From Pseudomonadota bacterium (GTDB lineage: Bacteria > Pseudomonadota > Alphaproteobacteria > Micropepsales > Micropepsaceae): a stretch of 39,428 nucleotides of DNA. Shown here in pieces: positions 23,532-33,393 of the stretch. How positions within the stretch are numbered: position 1 is the stretch's first letter; the number at the start of each line of letters is the position of its first letter. The stretch is from NCBI GenBank assembly GCA_021804785.1, contig JAJZGY010000021.1:1-39428 (forward strand), read 5' to 3'. Below the pieces are notes generated by a model. That model was not told the origin of the DNA. It saw nothing but the letters and a program-made list of their open reading frames with translations, and made no database searches. The translations under genes were made by a program, and so were the position numbers.

Positions 23532-26500
23532 CTATTCGGCGGGCTGCGCCACTGGTCGTGGCCGTAGCAACTGGCCGAGGCGATCGAGCTGCACATAGAT
23601 CACCGGGGTGATGTAAAGGGTCAGCAGCTGACTGAGAACGAGCCCGCCAACCACGGCAAGACCAAGCGGCCGGCGGGCGTTTGAGCCCTCGCCAAAGCCG
23701 ATGGCGATCGGCAGGGTTCCCGTCAGCGCCGCCATCGTAGTCATCATGATCGGGCGAAAGCGGACCAGACTCGCCTCGAAGATCGCCGCAGAGGCAGGGA
23801 CCTCGGCACGGCGCTGACGCTCCAGTGCGAAATCAATCATCATGATGGCATTTTTCTTCACGATTCCGATGAGCATGATCATGCCCACAAAGGCATAAAG
23901 GCTGAGCGGGGTGTTGAACAGCCACAGCGTGATCAGTGCGCCGACAGCCGCGGCCGGAAGTCCCGAAAGGATGGTCAGGGGATGGACGAAACTTTCATAG
24001 AGAATACCAAGGACAATGTAGACCACAATGATGGCAATGAGCAGCAGCAGGCCGCTGGAGCCCATCGACTGCTCAAAGGCTTTCGCCGTTCCCTGAAATG
24101 AGCCGGTGATCGTGGGCGGCATGTGCATATGCCGGCTGATCTGATCGATCTTGGTGACGGCATAGGATAGCGCCCGGCCCTGGGCGAGATTGAAGGACAC
24201 CGTCACTGCCGGCAGTTCGCCAAGATGATTGATGGCAAGAGGCATCGAGCCCTGCGTTATCCGCGTCACTGCGTTCAGCGGCACCAAGGTGCCACTGCTC
24301 GACGTCACGTAAAGGCGCTGCAGGGCCGATGGACCAGTCTGGTATTTCGGCAGAAGTTCGAGAATGACCTCGTATTCATCGGTGGGCGCGTAAATCTGGG
24401 AAATCTGTTCGCCGCCGAAGGCCGCACCCAGTGCCGTCTGGATCTGGGTGGGGGTGACGCCCAGTGCCGCGGCACGGTCGCGTTCGATCTTGACCATGAC
24501 GGTCGGATTGGACATGTCCAGATCGCTGTTGACATCGGCAAAGCCAGGCGTGCGTGCCAGGATGTCAACCAGGCGATTGGCGTATTTGGCAAGCTGGTTG
24601 AGATCCAGTCCCTCCAGCGTGTACTGATAGGTTGCATTGGTCGAGTGTCCGCCGATATTCAGACTGGGCGGGTTAGCGGTAAACACCTGCAGACCAGGAA
24701 TCTTCGCGAATTCGGGGCGCCACTGGGAAATAATGTCATCGACCGAACGGCGGCGCTGGCTGCGCGGAACAAGGTGCACGAAGATCCGCCCGGTGTTCAC
24801 CCCGGCACTGGAGCCGCCCGAACCCACCGCCGACATCGCGGCCATCACCGCCGGATCGGCATTAACGATCGCAGCCACTTTTTTCTGATATTTGAGCATC
24901 TGATCAAACGAGGTGCCGGTGCGCGCCTTGGTAAAGATCGCGATGGCACCGCTGTCCGAGGCGGGAATGAAATCCATTGGAATGATCCGGAACATGACAA
25001 CGGTGGCGACGATGCTCAGCAGAAAGAGGCTGAGAATCACGCGCGGATGGCGCATGCTCCAGTCCAGTGAGAGGCGGTAAGCGTCATGAAGGCGATTGAA
25101 GGCCGCCTCGCTATAAGCATAGAAGCGGCTGGCTCGTAGTCCTTCATCAGTGCGCAAAAGGCGACTGCAGAGCATGGGAGTCAGTGTCACCGACACAATG
25201 CCCGAGAACACGATGGCAAGCACGATCGTCACCGCAAATTCATGCAGCAGCCGGCCGACGATGCCGCCCATGAACATCAGGGGAATGAACACCGCCACCA
25301 GCGAGGCCGTCATGGACAATATCGTGAAGGTGATTTCGCGCGAGCCATGGAGTGACGCGGTATAGGGATCTTCACCCATCTCGATATGGCGCACGATGTT
25401 TTCGAGCATAACGATGGCGTCGTCGACAACAAAGCCCACCGATAGCGTCAGTGCCATCAACGAGAGATTATCAAGACTGAAGCCGAGATAGGACATGCCT
25501 GCGAAGGTCCCAATCACGGCGATTGGCAATGCCAAAGACGGGATGAACGTGGCAGAGACCGAGCGCAGAAAGACGAAGATGACGAGGACGACGAGGATCG
25601 CGGCGATGCCAAGGGTCATTTGAACATCGCTAACCGAGGCGCGCACTGCCTGGCTGCGGTCAAAATGCACCATCACATGCAGTCCGGGCGGCACCTGCCT
25701 TTCAAAGCGAGGTAGAACCTGTCGGATTTCGTTGACGACTTTTATGGTATTGGATCCGGGCTGACGCTGAATCGCCAGGAGAATGGCGGGCTTACCAGTC
25801 TCGAAGCTCGCCTGGCGGGTGTCCTCGACGCTGTTGAGGACGCGAGCGACGTCTTCAATGCGCACCGGTGCACCGTTGCGGTAGGCGACAACCTGACGGG
25901 CAAATTGATGCGCATCTGTCAGCTGGCCATTGGCATGTATCACCTCGGCCTGGCGTGGCCCATTGAGCGAGCCGGTCGCTGCGTTGGAATTGGCATTGGC
26001 GGCGGCGCTCGCAACCATATCGATACCAATGCCGCGCGCGGCCAGTTCGTCGGGATCGGCCTGGATGCGCACGGCATATTTCTGCTGACCGTAAACATTG
26101 ACCTGGGCGACACCGTTCAGGGTTGAGAGCTCTCGGCCAAGCAGGGTCTCGGCATAATAATCCACCTGTGAGAGCGGCATGGTGTCGGAGGAAACGGCCA
26201 GATACATGATGGGGGCATCGGCAGGATTTTCCTTATGAATGGTCGGCGGATTGGGCATGTTGTGCGGCAGACGCCCCAGCGTCGCCGATATCGCCGATTG
26301 CACATCCTGTGCCGCAGCATCGATATTGCGGCTCAAATCAAACTGAATGACAATTTCAGTCTGGCTCTGCGTACTCGTCGACGTCATCGACGAGATGCCG
26401 GCAATCGTCGACAGTTCGCCCTCGAGCGGGGTTGCGACCGCACTGGCCATGGTGTCAGGATCCGCACCAGGCAGGCTGGCACTGACCACGACGGTGGGGA

Positions 26501-26624
26501 AGTCCACATTCGGCAGATCACTAACCGGAAGTTGGAAGTAACCGAACAGGCCAAAGATCACCAGCGCAACCATGAGCAACGTGGTCATCACTGTGCGCCG
26601 GATGAATGGCTCGGAGAGGTTCAT
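23532..26624 (-). CDS. RND family multidrug efflux permease (MdtB/MdtC-like)
   Basis: This 1030-residue inner-membrane pump has the HAE1 layout: TM1 near the N-terminus (FIRRTVMTTLLMVALVIFGLFGYF), a large periplasmic loop, TM2-6 (from about 335), a second loop and TM8-12 ending about residue 1015. The proton-relay Asp pair is in SVGFVVDDAIVMLENI near residue 400. LPVSDLPNVDFPTVVVSASLPGADPD and ESFVHPLTILSGLPAAAVGA are standard blocks of the MdtB/MdtC branch. It overlaps the upstream fusion-protein gene by 4 nt (ATGA), so the two are coupled. No outer-membrane channel gene is nearby, so a TolC-like partner must come from elsewhere. Substrates cannot be told. Confidence 0.93.
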   Translation of the reverse strand: MNLSEPFIRRTVMTTLLMVALVIFGLFGYFQLPVSDLPNVDFPTVVVSASLPGADPDTMASAVATPLEGELSTIAGISSMTSTSTQSQTEIVIQFDLSRNIDAAAQDVQSAISATLGRLPHNMPNPPTIHKENPADAPIMYLAVSSDTMPLSQVDYYAETLLGRELSTLNGVAQVNVYGQQKYAVRIQADPDELAARGIGIDMVASAAANANSNAATGSLNGPRQAEVIHANGQLTDAHQFARQVVAYRNGAPVRIEDVARVLNSVEDTRQASFETGKPAILLAIQRQPGSNTIKVVNEIRQVLPRFERQVPPGLHVMVHFDRSQAVRASVSDVQMTLGIAAILVVLVIFVFLRSVSATFIPSLALPIAVIGTFAGMSYLGFSLDNLSLMALTLSVGFVVDDAIVMLENIVRHIEMGEDPYTASLHGSREITFTILSMTASLVAVFIPLMFMGGIVGRLLHEFAVTIVLAIVFSGIVSVTLTPMLCSRLLRTDEGLRASRFYAYSEAAFNRLHDAYRLSLDWSMRHPRVILSLFLLSIVATVVMFRIIPMDFIPASDSGAIAIFTKARTGTSFDQMLKYQKKVAAIVNADPAVMAAMSAVGSGGSSAGVNTGRIFVHLVPRSQRRRSVDDIISQWRPEFAKIPGLQVFTANPPSLNIGGHSTNATYQYTLEGLDLNQLAKYANRLVDILARTPGFADVNSDLDMSNPTVMVKIERDRAAALGVTPTQIQTALGAAFGGEQISQIYAPTDEYEVILELLPKYQTGPSALQRLYVTSSSGTLVPLNAVTRITQGSMPLAINHLGELPAVTVSFNLAQGRALSYAVTKIDQISRHMHMPPTITGSFQGTAKAFEQSMGSSGLLLLIAIIVVYIVLGILYESFVHPLTILSGLPAAAVGALITLWLFNTPLSLYAFVGMIMLIGIVKKNAIMMIDFALERQRRAEVPASAAIFEASLVRFRPIMMTTMAALTGTLPIAIGFGEGSNARRPLGLAVVGGLVLSQLLTLYITPVIYVQLDRLGQLLRPRPVAQPAE

Positions 26625-27889
26625 GGCACAAGCTGGTGGTCCGACGGGCCGGCAGCCTTGTCCGCTTCACGAAGGTGTTTACTGGCCGTAACGGCTGCGC
26701 GCTGCCAGACCTCTACCTTCTGGTTCGGAACCACCCGCAATTGTCCTACGGTGATCACCGTCATGCCCGGAGCGAGCCGACCGCGCACCGCTGCCAAACC
26801 GCCATTGTCGTAGCGTACCCGCACCGCAACCTTGTGGGCGATATGCACACCATCAAGCACATAAACGTAATGGCCATCAGGACCGATGTTGATCGCTGCG
26901 CTCGGTACCACCGTGGCGTTTCTGAGCTGGCGCAAAATGACGCTCACATCAACCAGTTCGCCGGGCACAAGCACAGCATCGCGATTGGCAAATGTGGCTC
27001 TGAGTTCGATCGTTCCGGTCTGGCTGTTGACCTGATTGCCAATAAAGTCGACGCGTGCAGATTGCACGAGCGGGCTGCCATGCGGACTGATCTGGGCTAT
27101 CAGGCGGTGGCGGGCCATCTGTTCCTCGATACGGGGAAGATCAGACTGCGGGAGAAAAAATGACACCTTGATCGGCTCGATCTGGGTCACGACGACAAGA
27201 GAGTTCGTGTCGTTAGCCTTCACCAGGTTACCGGGCTGGATCAGGATGGGACCGGTCCTGCCGGTGATGGGTGAACGGATTGCGGCGTAATCCAGATTGA
27301 GTTGGGCGATCGTGACCGCTGCCCGATCGGCATCGACCGTCCCCTTCAGAGCACCGGCCTGGGCGACATACTGGTCTCGCTGCTGCGCCGAGATGGCTTT
27401 CTGGGCAAAAAGCCGGGTGTAGCGCCTGGCGTCGCGTTTGGCCGCGACGAGCTGGGCCTCGTCCCGTGCCAGATCGGCCCGGGCCTGCTGAAGTGCAGCT
27501 TCAAACGGGCGTTTGTCGAGTTCGAAGAGGACACTGCCCTTGCGGACAATCTGGCCTTCCTTGAAGTCTGCGCGCAGCAATTGACCGGCAACCTGTGACG
27601 TCACGTTCACCGTGGCATCGGCAAGTACGGTACCAATCGTGTGCGCATGCACACTCAGGTCTTGGGTCCGTACCGCTCCGACTTCAACCGGCGGCGGCTG
27701 TCCCGCCACACCATTTTCCTTAGAGGCCGTCATGCTGTGCACGAGAAAGGCCGCGCCAATCACGGCCAGCACGGCAAGAATTGCTCCCGGCCGGCGATAA
27801 CCGACTTGGGCGGGGGGCTCCGCAGTGGCAGCGCTGGCGCCTGGAAAGGTGTGGGGGCGGGGTAATTTAAGTGGATCCGACATCGGCAT
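26621..27889 (-). CDS. RND efflux periplasmic adaptor (membrane fusion protein, MdtA-like)
   Basis: This 422-residue adaptor joins the inner-membrane pump to an outer-membrane channel. It has an N-terminal anchor (about 30-52: RRPGAILAVLAVIGAAFLVH), a barrel-sandwich/lipoyl-like domain (VEVGAVRTQDLSVHAHTIGTV, NVTSQVAGQLLRADFKEGQIVRKGSVLFELD), an alpha-helical hairpin (ALQQARADLARDEAQLVAAKRDARRYTRL), the return strand DYAAIRSPITGRTGPI, and a beta-barrel. The start is ATG at 27889 or ATG two codons later at 27883; neither has a clear ribosome site. It is the first gene of the pump operon and divergent from typA. Confidence 0.92.
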   Translation of the reverse strand: MPMSDPLKLPRPHTFPGASAATAEPPAQVGYRRPGAILAVLAVIGAAFLVHSMTASKENGVAGQPPPVEVGAVRTQDLSVHAHTIGTVLADATVNVTSQVAGQLLRADFKEGQIVRKGSVLFELDKRPFEAALQQARADLARDEAQLVAAKRDARRYTRLFAQKAISAQQRDQYVAQAGALKGTVDADRAAVTIAQLNLDYAAIRSPITGRTGPILIQPGNLVKANDTNSLVVVTQIEPIKVSFFLPQSDLPRIEEQMARHRLIAQISPHGSPLVQSARVDFIGNQVNSQTGTIELRATFANRDAVLVPGELVDVSVILRQLRNATVVPSAAINIGPDGHYVYVLDGVHIAHKVAVRVRYDNGGLAAVRGRLAPGMTVITVGQLRVVPNQKVEVWQRAAVTASKHLREADKAAGPSDHQLVP

Positions 27890-28233
27890 TACGGTTCGCG
27901 GCTGGGCCGCCCAGGGTGGAGACGGGGCATAGCTGTGGCACCAAGCGGTCCTGGCCCGCCGTCCTAACCAGTGCTGACCCGGGTTGCCAGCACACCTGGC
28001 GGGTTCGGGACAGATTGAGACAGAAATCGCAGTGTTTGTGACTCATTCATGATAACGTTCACTGGAAGGTGATCGGACGCCTCCCCCCTGCATGCTGCGA
28101 CCGGCACGCGTCCACCCCCTGACAGTGGTGCAGGGCGGTGGTGCCAAGGGGGGTTCCAGGCGGGCTGATTGCGGTGCCGGGTCCAGCCGTCTATAAGCGC
28201 CGCCGATTGCAACCGCGAAAGCACGCCCGACAT
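27890..28233. other. Divergent promoter region, efflux operon / typA
   Basis: This is 344 bp with no convincing small gene. It holds an imperfect hairpin (GTGCTG...CAGCAC, 27971-27993) and a run that can pair CCCCC (about 28113) with GGGGG (about 28148). A frame open from 28138 into typA has no start signal or conserved N-terminus. I could not assign a promoter for either gene with confidence. Confidence 0.45.
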
Positions 28234-30066
28234 ATGGAACTGCGCAATATTGCCATTATCGCCCATGTTGATCATGGCAAGACCACGCTCGTCGACCAGC
28301 TGCTGAAGCAGTCCGGGTCGGTCCGCGAAAACCAGCACATGGCGGAACGTGCGATGGATTCCAACGATCTGGAGCGCGAGCGCGGCATCACCATCCTGGC
28401 GAAATGTACCTCGGTGGAATGGAGCGGTGTACGCATCAACATCGTGGATACGCCTGGTCACGCCGATTTCGGTGGCGAGGTCGAGCGTATCCTCTCGATG
28501 GTCGATGGCGTCGTACTTTTGGTGGATGCCGCCGAAAGCGTCATGCCGCAGACCAAGTTCGTCCTGTCCAAGGCCCTCAAGCTCGGCCTGAAACCGATTG
28601 TCGTCATCAACAAGGTGGATCGTCAGGATGCCCAGCCCGAGGAAACCCTTGAGAATATCTTCGACCTGTTCCTCGCGCTTGAGGCCAATGACGACCAGTT
28701 AGATTTTCATGTGCTTTACGCGTCTGGTCGTTCCGGCTGGGCGGTCGACGAGCTGTCACAGCCACGTACGGACCTCACCCCCCTTTTCCGCCGTATCGTG
28801 GCTGATGTTCCTTCACCCAAACCGGTGACACTTGCAGGACCTGAGCATCCGTTTCAGATGCTCGTGACGACCATCGAGTCCGATCCTTACCTCGGACGCA
28901 TTCTGACTGGCCGCATTGAGTCCGGCGAGATCAACGTCAATCGCGTCATCAAGGTCCTCAATCGCGCTGGCCAGGAACTGGAGCGAGCCCGCGCCACCAA
29001 GCTTCTGGCGTTTCGCGGACTGGCCCGCGTGCCTGTGGTTCACGCCAGCGCCGGTGACATAATCGCGATCGCCGGGCTGCAGGTCGCAACCGTGGCGGAC
29101 ACGCTTTGCGATGTTCAGGTAAACGCCCCCATCGCCGCCAATCCGATTGATCCACCAACGCTGGCCATCACCCTTGCGGTCAATGATTCACCCTTGGCCG
29201 GCCGGGAAGGTGACAAGGTGCAAAGCCGCGTCATCCGCGATCGTCTGCTGCGTGAGGCCGAGGGTAATGTCGCCATTCATCTGCGCGAAACCGGTGAAGG
29301 CGCCTTCGAAGTTTCCGGTCGTGGCGAATTGCAGCTCGGTGTACTTGTGGAAACCATGCGTCGCGAAGGCTTTGAGCTGTCGATTTCGCGGCCTCGGGTA
29401 CTCTTTCAGCGTGATGAAACTACCTCCGAGCGGCTGGAGCCGATCGAAGAGGTCACGGTGGATGTCGACGATCCCTACACCGGCGTCGTCATCGAGAAGG
29501 TCAGCATGCGAAAGGGCGAATTGCAGGACATGCGGCCGATGGGCGCCGGCAAGACGCGCCTCACATTTCTGGCACCCGCGCGGGGTCTGATCGGGTATCA
29601 TGGTGAATTCCTGACCGACACCCGGGGCACCGGCGTGATGAACCGCATGTTCCACTCCTATGCCCCCCACAAAGGCCCGATCGAGGGGCGCCGCAATGGC
29701 GTGCTGGTCTCCACCGGTGACGGCGAAACGGTGGCCTATGCGCTTTGGTATCTCGAGGAACGCGGGCGGCTTTTCATTGGCCCGGGCACCAAGGTTTATC
29801 AGGGGATGATCATCGGCGAGAACGCCAAGGACAATGACCTTGATGTCAATCCGCTCAAGGCCAAGCAGCTGACCAATATCCGGACCACGTCGAAAGACGA
29901 AGCCGTGCGTCTGACGCCGATCGTACCACTGACCCTGGAGCAGGCGATCGCCTATATCGAGGACGATGAACTGGTCGAGGTAACGCCGCAATCCATCCGC
30001 CTGCGCAAGCGTGAGCTGCTGCCACACCTGCGCAGACGGGCCCGTCTGGACAGCGACCAGGCTTAG
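28234..30066 (+). CDS. typA: Ribosome-associated translational GTPase TypA/BipA
   Basis: This 610-residue GTPase binds ribosomes and helps in stress and cold adaptation and in ribosome assembly. G-motifs are [12 protein letters not shown] (G1), RERGITI (G2), [14 protein letters not shown] (G3), VINKVDR (G4) and the SG of YASGRSG (G5). EF-G-like domains III and V follow ([38 protein letters not shown]), then the BipA-only C-terminal domain ([31 protein letters not shown]). The ATG at 28234 ([17 protein letters not shown]) matches the family start; upstream in-frame sequence is not conserved-looking. The stop overlaps the convergent SDR gene by 4 nt. Confidence 0.96.
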   Translation: MELRNIAIIAHVDHGKTTLVDQLLKQSGSVRENQHMAERAMDSNDLERERGITILAKCTSVEWSGVRINIVDTPGHADFGGEVERILSMVDGVVLLVDAAESVMPQTKFVLSKALKLGLKPIVVINKVDRQDAQPEETLENIFDLFLALEANDDQLDFHVLYASGRSGWAVDELSQPRTDLTPLFRRIVADVPSPKPVTLAGPEHPFQMLVTTIESDPYLGRILTGRIESGEINVNRVIKVLNRAGQELERARATKLLAFRGLARVPVVHASAGDIIAIAGLQVATVADTLCDVQVNAPIAANPIDPPTLAITLAVNDSPLAGREGDKVQSRVIRDRLLREAEGNVAIHLRETGEGAFEVSGRGELQLGVLVETMRREGFELSISRPRVLFQRDETTSERLEPIEEVTVDVDDPYTGVVIEKVSMRKGELQDMRPMGAGKTRLTFLAPARGLIGYHGEFLTDTRGTGVMNRMFHSYAPHKGPIEGRRNGVLVSTGDGETVAYALWYLEERGRLFIGPGTKVYQGMIIGENAKDNDLDVNPLKAKQLTNIRTTSKDEAVRLTPIVPLTLEQAIAYIEDDELVEVTPQSIRLRKRELLPHLRRRARLDSDQA

Positions 30067-30914
30067 ACTTTGTCGGCAAGTCCCAGGCGGCGCGCGATGA
30101 TGCGATCGACGAGGCGCCGCGGCAGCGTGTTGACGATGAGATTCTGCACCGGATCCGGGGTTACCACATAGCGCGCCTTTGGTGCGCCGGCGGTCAGCGC
30201 CCTGTGCACCGCCTCACCGATGGCTTCGGGAGTCAGCCCCTTTTGCCCCATGGCGAGCATGAGCGCGCGAACCTTGCGCAAGGCAGGTCCATAGGCAGTT
30301 TGCTCGTACTGTGCCACATCGATGGCTTCGGCCTTGTCCCAAATCGGCGTTCTCACCGCGCCCGGCGCCACAGTGATGACGTCGACACCAAAGAGCATCA
30401 ATTCGCGCCGCAGAGCTTCGCTCAAGCCCTCAAAGGCAAATTTTGAACTGTTATAGGCCCCGACAAAGGGTGAGGCACTGGTGCCGCCAACCGAGGTGAT
30501 GTTGACGATACGGCCCTTGCGGGGCGGCGTATGGGGCGCGGCTCCGCATAATGGCGCAAAGGCCTGGGTGACGATCAGCTGGCCAACCACATTGACATCG
30601 AGCTGCTGGCGAAAGGCGGTAATAGGAAGATGCAGGAGGGGCCCGGGCACCGCGATCCCGGCATTGTTGACGAGCCCGAAAAGCGGCTCCCCCGCAAGGG
30701 TACCCTTGACCCGCTGGGCGGCCGCCTGCACCGCAGCCTCATCCGTGACATCAAAAAGTAGGGGCTCGAAATTTGCCCCCCATTGGCTTTGCAGCCGTGC
30801 CGCATCGACCTCCTTGCGAACGCTGCCAAAGACACGAAACCCCTTATTTAACAATATGTTGACACATCCCCACCCAATTCCTGTGGCCACACCGGTTACC
30901 ACGACGCTGTTCAT
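30063..30914 (-). CDS. Short-chain dehydrogenase/reductase (SDR)
   Basis: This 283-residue NAD(P)-dependent oxidoreductase has the classical SDR marks: TGVATGIGWG for cofactor binding near the start, FGLVNNAGIAVPG, an active-site Ser in NITSVGG, and YNSSKFAFEG for the catalytic Tyr-x3-Lys. The Rossmann loop reads FRVFGSVRKEVDA, and an Arg after the second strand would fit NADP. The ATG at 30914 has AGAGGG upstream; extra in-frame starts (30950, 30983) lie in the divergent promoter. The C-terminal part is long, as in retinol or steroid dehydrogenase-like SDRs, but the substrate is unknown. It diverges from hisN by 50 nt. Confidence 0.88.
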   Translation of the reverse strand: MNSVVVTGVATGIGWGCVNILLNKGFRVFGSVRKEVDAARLQSQWGANFEPLLFDVTDEAAVQAAAQRVKGTLAGEPLFGLVNNAGIAVPGPLLHLPITAFRQQLDVNVVGQLIVTQAFAPLCGAAPHTPPRKGRIVNITSVGGTSASPFVGAYNSSKFAFEGLSEALRRELMLFGVDVITVAPGAVRTPIWDKAEAIDVAQYEQTAYGPALRKVRALMLAMGQKGLTPEAIGEAVHRALTAGAPKARYVVTPDPVQNLIVNTLPRRLVDRIIARRLGLADKV

Positions 30915-30964
30915 GCGCCCTCTGCCCTGTTGTGTTGCTGCGATGGTCATCTTACACCGAGGCG

Positions 30965-31765
30965 ATGGCCCTGCTCGATCCACATACGATAGAATTTGCC
31001 CATCGTCTCGCCGACCGCGCGGGCGAGGTCATCCGTCCCTACTTCGACCGCCCGCTCGAAGTTGAAGACAAGGCCAAGGCCGGCGCCTTTGATCCGGTGA
31101 CCGCAGCGGATCGCGGTGCCGAGACCGCGCTGCGCGCGTTGATCAGCGCCGAATACCCCTCCGATGGGATCCTCGGAGAGGAATTCGGCGAGACAAGGGG
31201 AAATAGCGGCCGGCGCTGGGTGCTCGACCCGCTGGATGGAACGCGGGCCTTCATCACCGGCCAGTTGTTGTGGGGAACCCTGATCGCGCTCGAAGCCGAG
31301 GGGCGGCGGGTCCTTGGACTCATTGACCAACCCATCCTGCGCGAGCGCTTTCTGGCAGTGCCGGGGCTGGCGCTGCGCATCAGTCCGGCTGGCCAAAGGC
31401 CCTTGCGGGTACGCAGCTGCAGCCGGCTCGCCGAGGCCATTGTCACCACGACCCATCCCTTCAGCTACTTCGATGCCGACGAGGCAAGCCGCTTCGAGCG
31501 TGTGGCGCGGGCCGCCCGCATGAGCCGCTATGGCGGCGACTGCTATGGCTACGCTCTCTTGGCTGGAGGCTATACTGACCTGGTGATCGAAGCGGCACTG
31601 CGACCCTGGGACGTGGCCGCACTCATTCCAGTGGTTGAGCAGTCTGGTGGTGTCATCACTGACTGGCAGGGGGGCGCCCTGAACCTTGGGGGTGATTATT
31701 TCGCGGTGGTTGCCGCGGGAGACCGGCGCGTTCACGAGGAAGCGTTGCGGCTACTGGGGGCCTGA
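30965..31765 (+). CDS. hisN: Inositol monophosphatase family phosphatase, HisN type (histidinol-phosphatase)
   Basis: This 266-residue Mg-dependent phosphatase belongs to the IMPase superfamily. Metal ligands are in ILGEEFGE (Glu), WVLDPLDGTRAFITGQLLWGTLIAL (Asp, Asp) and RPWDVAALIPVVEQSGG (Asp). The phrase DGTRAFITG with WGTLIAL is typical of the histidinol-phosphatase branch, so the likely step is L-histidinol phosphate to L-histidinol in histidine synthesis. No other his genes are here, which is common for hisN. The ATG at 30965 (MALLDPHTIEFAHRLAD) has a GAGG close upstream. The 3' end overlaps the convergent hydrolase gene by 15 nt. Confidence 0.85.
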   Translation: MALLDPHTIEFAHRLADRAGEVIRPYFDRPLEVEDKAKAGAFDPVTAADRGAETALRALISAEYPSDGILGEEFGETRGNSGRRWVLDPLDGTRAFITGQLLWGTLIALEAEGRRVLGLIDQPILRERFLAVPGLALRISPAGQRPLRVRSCSRLAEAIVTTTHPFSYFDADEASRFERVARAARMSRYGGDCYGYALLAGGYTDLVIEAALRPWDVAALIPVVEQSGGVITDWQGGALNLGGDYFAVVAAGDRRVHEEALRLLGA

Positions 31766-32677
31766 AAGCTGCTCCGCCACAAACGCGTCAAATGCCGCCC
31801 AGAACTCGGCGCGGATGCTATCGCGCTCCATCAGGATTTCATGTTCGGCATCGCTGAGGGCAACATAGCGGGCATTGGGCAGACCTTGCATCAGCGTGCG
31901 GCAGTCAGCGCTGACCACGACGCGATCGCTCTGGGCACCGAAGGTGAGAAGCGGGGTTGTGAGAGTTCTGCCAAAGCCGTCCTGACGCATCCTTGAGATG
32001 GAGCGGAACGAGGCGTCGAGCCACCCCCAGCTAGGGCCCTTGGTCCGCAGTTCGGGCGCTGCACGCAGCAGCGCCTGCGTACGGGCAAAGCGTTGCGGAT
32101 CGCGGGTTACTCTTTGGGCGTCAAATGACATCGTGAGCGGATCAATGTTATCCGCCCCCCAGACCCAGTCTTCGCGGTGGCCAAGAAGGGTTTGAAGCTT
32201 GCAGATACTGCGTGCCAGGCGCGGGGAATAGCCATCCGTCTGCATGCTGATCATGGGCGCGGACAACACCGCTGCGCGCACGAGCGTCGGCCTGGACTTC
32301 AGCGCACGCAGCAGGATATGCCCGCCCATGGAATGGGCCAGAGCAATAATGGGGCCCTCCGCGAGAGGCTCCACCACCTGCTCCATGAAGGCGGCAAGAT
32401 CTGCGTCATATTGCGCGAAATCCTCAACGTGGATCTTGCACGGATCAGCAAGGCAGCGTTGTGAGCCGCCCTGGCTGCGCCAGTCAAAGGTGGCGACGAC
32501 GAAGCCGCGACCACGCAGCTCATCGATCACCTCGCTATATTTTTCGATGAATTCGGAGAGGCCCTGCAGGAGAATGCACAGGCCACGAGGACGCGCTGCC
32601 GGTGCGACGCCGCAAACCGCGGTACGCAACCGGCAGCCGTCACCTCCCAAGATGACGCGGGTTGAAAGTGCGTCCAA
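31751..32677 (-). CDS. Alpha/beta hydrolase, lysophospholipase-like (PldB type)
   Basis: This 308-residue serine hydrolase has nucleophile Ser116 in LAHSMGGHILL, an acid in FGAQSDRVV and His in LSDAEHEILMERD. The region FDWRSQGGSQR is typical of lysophospholipase L2 and monoacylglycerol lipase relatives. There is no signal peptide, so it works in the cytoplasm or at the inner face of the membrane. The start is a TTG at 32677 with only AGG close by; the gene lies 8 nt after the SCP2-like gene, so it is probably translated by coupling. No in-frame ATG occurs near the N-terminus. The pair suggests lipid handling. Confidence 0.82.
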   Translation of the reverse strand: MDALSTRVILGGDGCRLRTAVCGVAPAARPRGLCILLQGLSEFIEKYSEVIDELRGRGFVVATFDWRSQGGSQRCLADPCKIHVEDFAQYDADLAAFMEQVVEPLAEGPIIALAHSMGGHILLRALKSRPTLVRAAVLSAPMISMQTDGYSPRLARSICKLQTLLGHREDWVWGADNIDPLTMSFDAQRVTRDPQRFARTQALLRAAPELRTKGPSWGWLDASFRSISRMRQDGFGRTLTTPLLTFGAQSDRVVVSADCRTLMQGLPNARYVALSDAEHEILMERDSIRAEFWAAFDAFVAEQLSGPQ

Positions 32678-32685
32678 AGCCTGGC

Positions 32686-33009
32686 TTAGCCGCGGGCCTT
32701 TGCCAGGATCGGCCCGAGCTTCATGGCAAGTCCCATGTCGCCGGCTACGCGCAGCTTGCCCTGCATGAACGCGGAGGTTCCGTCGAGCTCGCCTTTGACC
32801 ATCTTTTCGAAGGTCTCAAGGGTAAGGCTGATGGTGCAGTCGGCGGTCTTGCCAGCCCCGTCACTGACCGTGTTGGGCGTCGACTTGCCATCGATTAAGA
32901 CGCTGCCCGGGTCTCCAAAATCGAACTTCAAGGTGCCGCCCAGGCCGGAATTGGCCCCGATGGCTCCGCCCATCTGCTGCACGATCTGCTGCACCTGCTC
33001 CGAGCTCAT
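32686..33009 (-). CDS. SCP2 sterol-binding domain protein
   Basis: This 107-residue protein is a lone SCP2 domain: GGTLKFDFGDPGSVLIDG, ADCTISLTLETFEKMVKGELDGTSAFMQGKLRVAGDMGLAMKLGPIL in shorter blocks across the C-terminal two thirds. SCP2 domains hold a hydrophobic ligand such as a fatty acyl chain, acyl-CoA or sterol. It is cytoplasmic, with no signal. The ATG at 33009 has AGGAAGG upstream. It is followed by the lysophospholipase-like hydrolase after 8 nt, so the two probably form an operon for lipid carrying and hydrolysis (inference). Confidence 0.88.
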   Translation of the reverse strand: MSSEQVQQIVQQMGGAIGANSGLGGTLKFDFGDPGSVLIDGKSTPNTVSDGAGKTADCTISLTLETFEKMVKGELDGTSAFMQGKLRVAGDMGLAMKLGPILAKARG

Positions 33010-33393
33010 TTGACATCCTTCCTCAAGATGGAGAGGCGCGCACGCCTCGCCGGTTAGTCTTCCAAAACACGGTACGCTCGCACGGGTGGCGAAGATATGG
33101 TCTTAGGGCCAGACTTCCACCGTCAAAAGCGTTCCCTTCGAACGTGCGACGGGTTGTGATATGAGCATTTGTGGCGTCGCGGCACAACTCGCTTTGCCCC
33201 GGGACGGCCGGGTTATCTTGTCTCATTTGCTGTCAGGATCTGCTCGTGCCCTTGAAAGCTGACCCCACGGTGCCTACTTGGTCCGCTGTAGGCAGACCCG
33301 AAGGGCCAATGGCCTTCGTTCACCGCCTGCATTGATGAAAGGGATCCGGCCAGTTGGCGGACCCATGCACAAGGCTTTAAGGAGGTTGTGACC
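33010..33393. other. Divergent promoter region, SCP2 operon / hsp20
   Basis: This is 384 bp between divergent genes. It holds the candidate heat-shock promoter at 33251-33279, a Shine-Dalgarno AAGGAGG at 33379-33385 for hsp20, and a small hairpin CGTTC-ccttc-GAACG near 33140. Minus-strand frames here lack start signals and family-like sequence, so I do not call a gene. Confidence 0.5.
33251..33279 (+). promoter_or_regulatory. Heat-shock (RpoH/sigma-32) promoter of hsp20
   Basis: CTTGAAA at 33251 is followed, with an 18-nt spacer after CTTG, by CCTACTT at 33273. This fits the alphaproteobacterial RpoH pattern CTTG-N17/18-CYTATNT at all but one stated base. Transcription would start near 33287, giving a leader of about 107 nt before the ATG, long enough for an RNA thermometer. 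Confidence 0.55.

Noticed and set aside
29188-30027. 279-codon minus-strand frame opposite typA
   Set aside because: typA is certain from its GTPase motifs; the reverse frame has no start signal or domain.
30992-31001. Fourth copy of GAATTTGCCC
   Set aside because: It lies inside hisN and encodes Glu-Phe-Ala in a conserved helix, so it shows the ten-mer can arise by codon use.
33334-33349. TTGATGAAAGGGATCC as a possible FNR/FixK box before hsp20
   Set aside because: The two half-sites are spaced one base too far and the right half does not match ATCAA.
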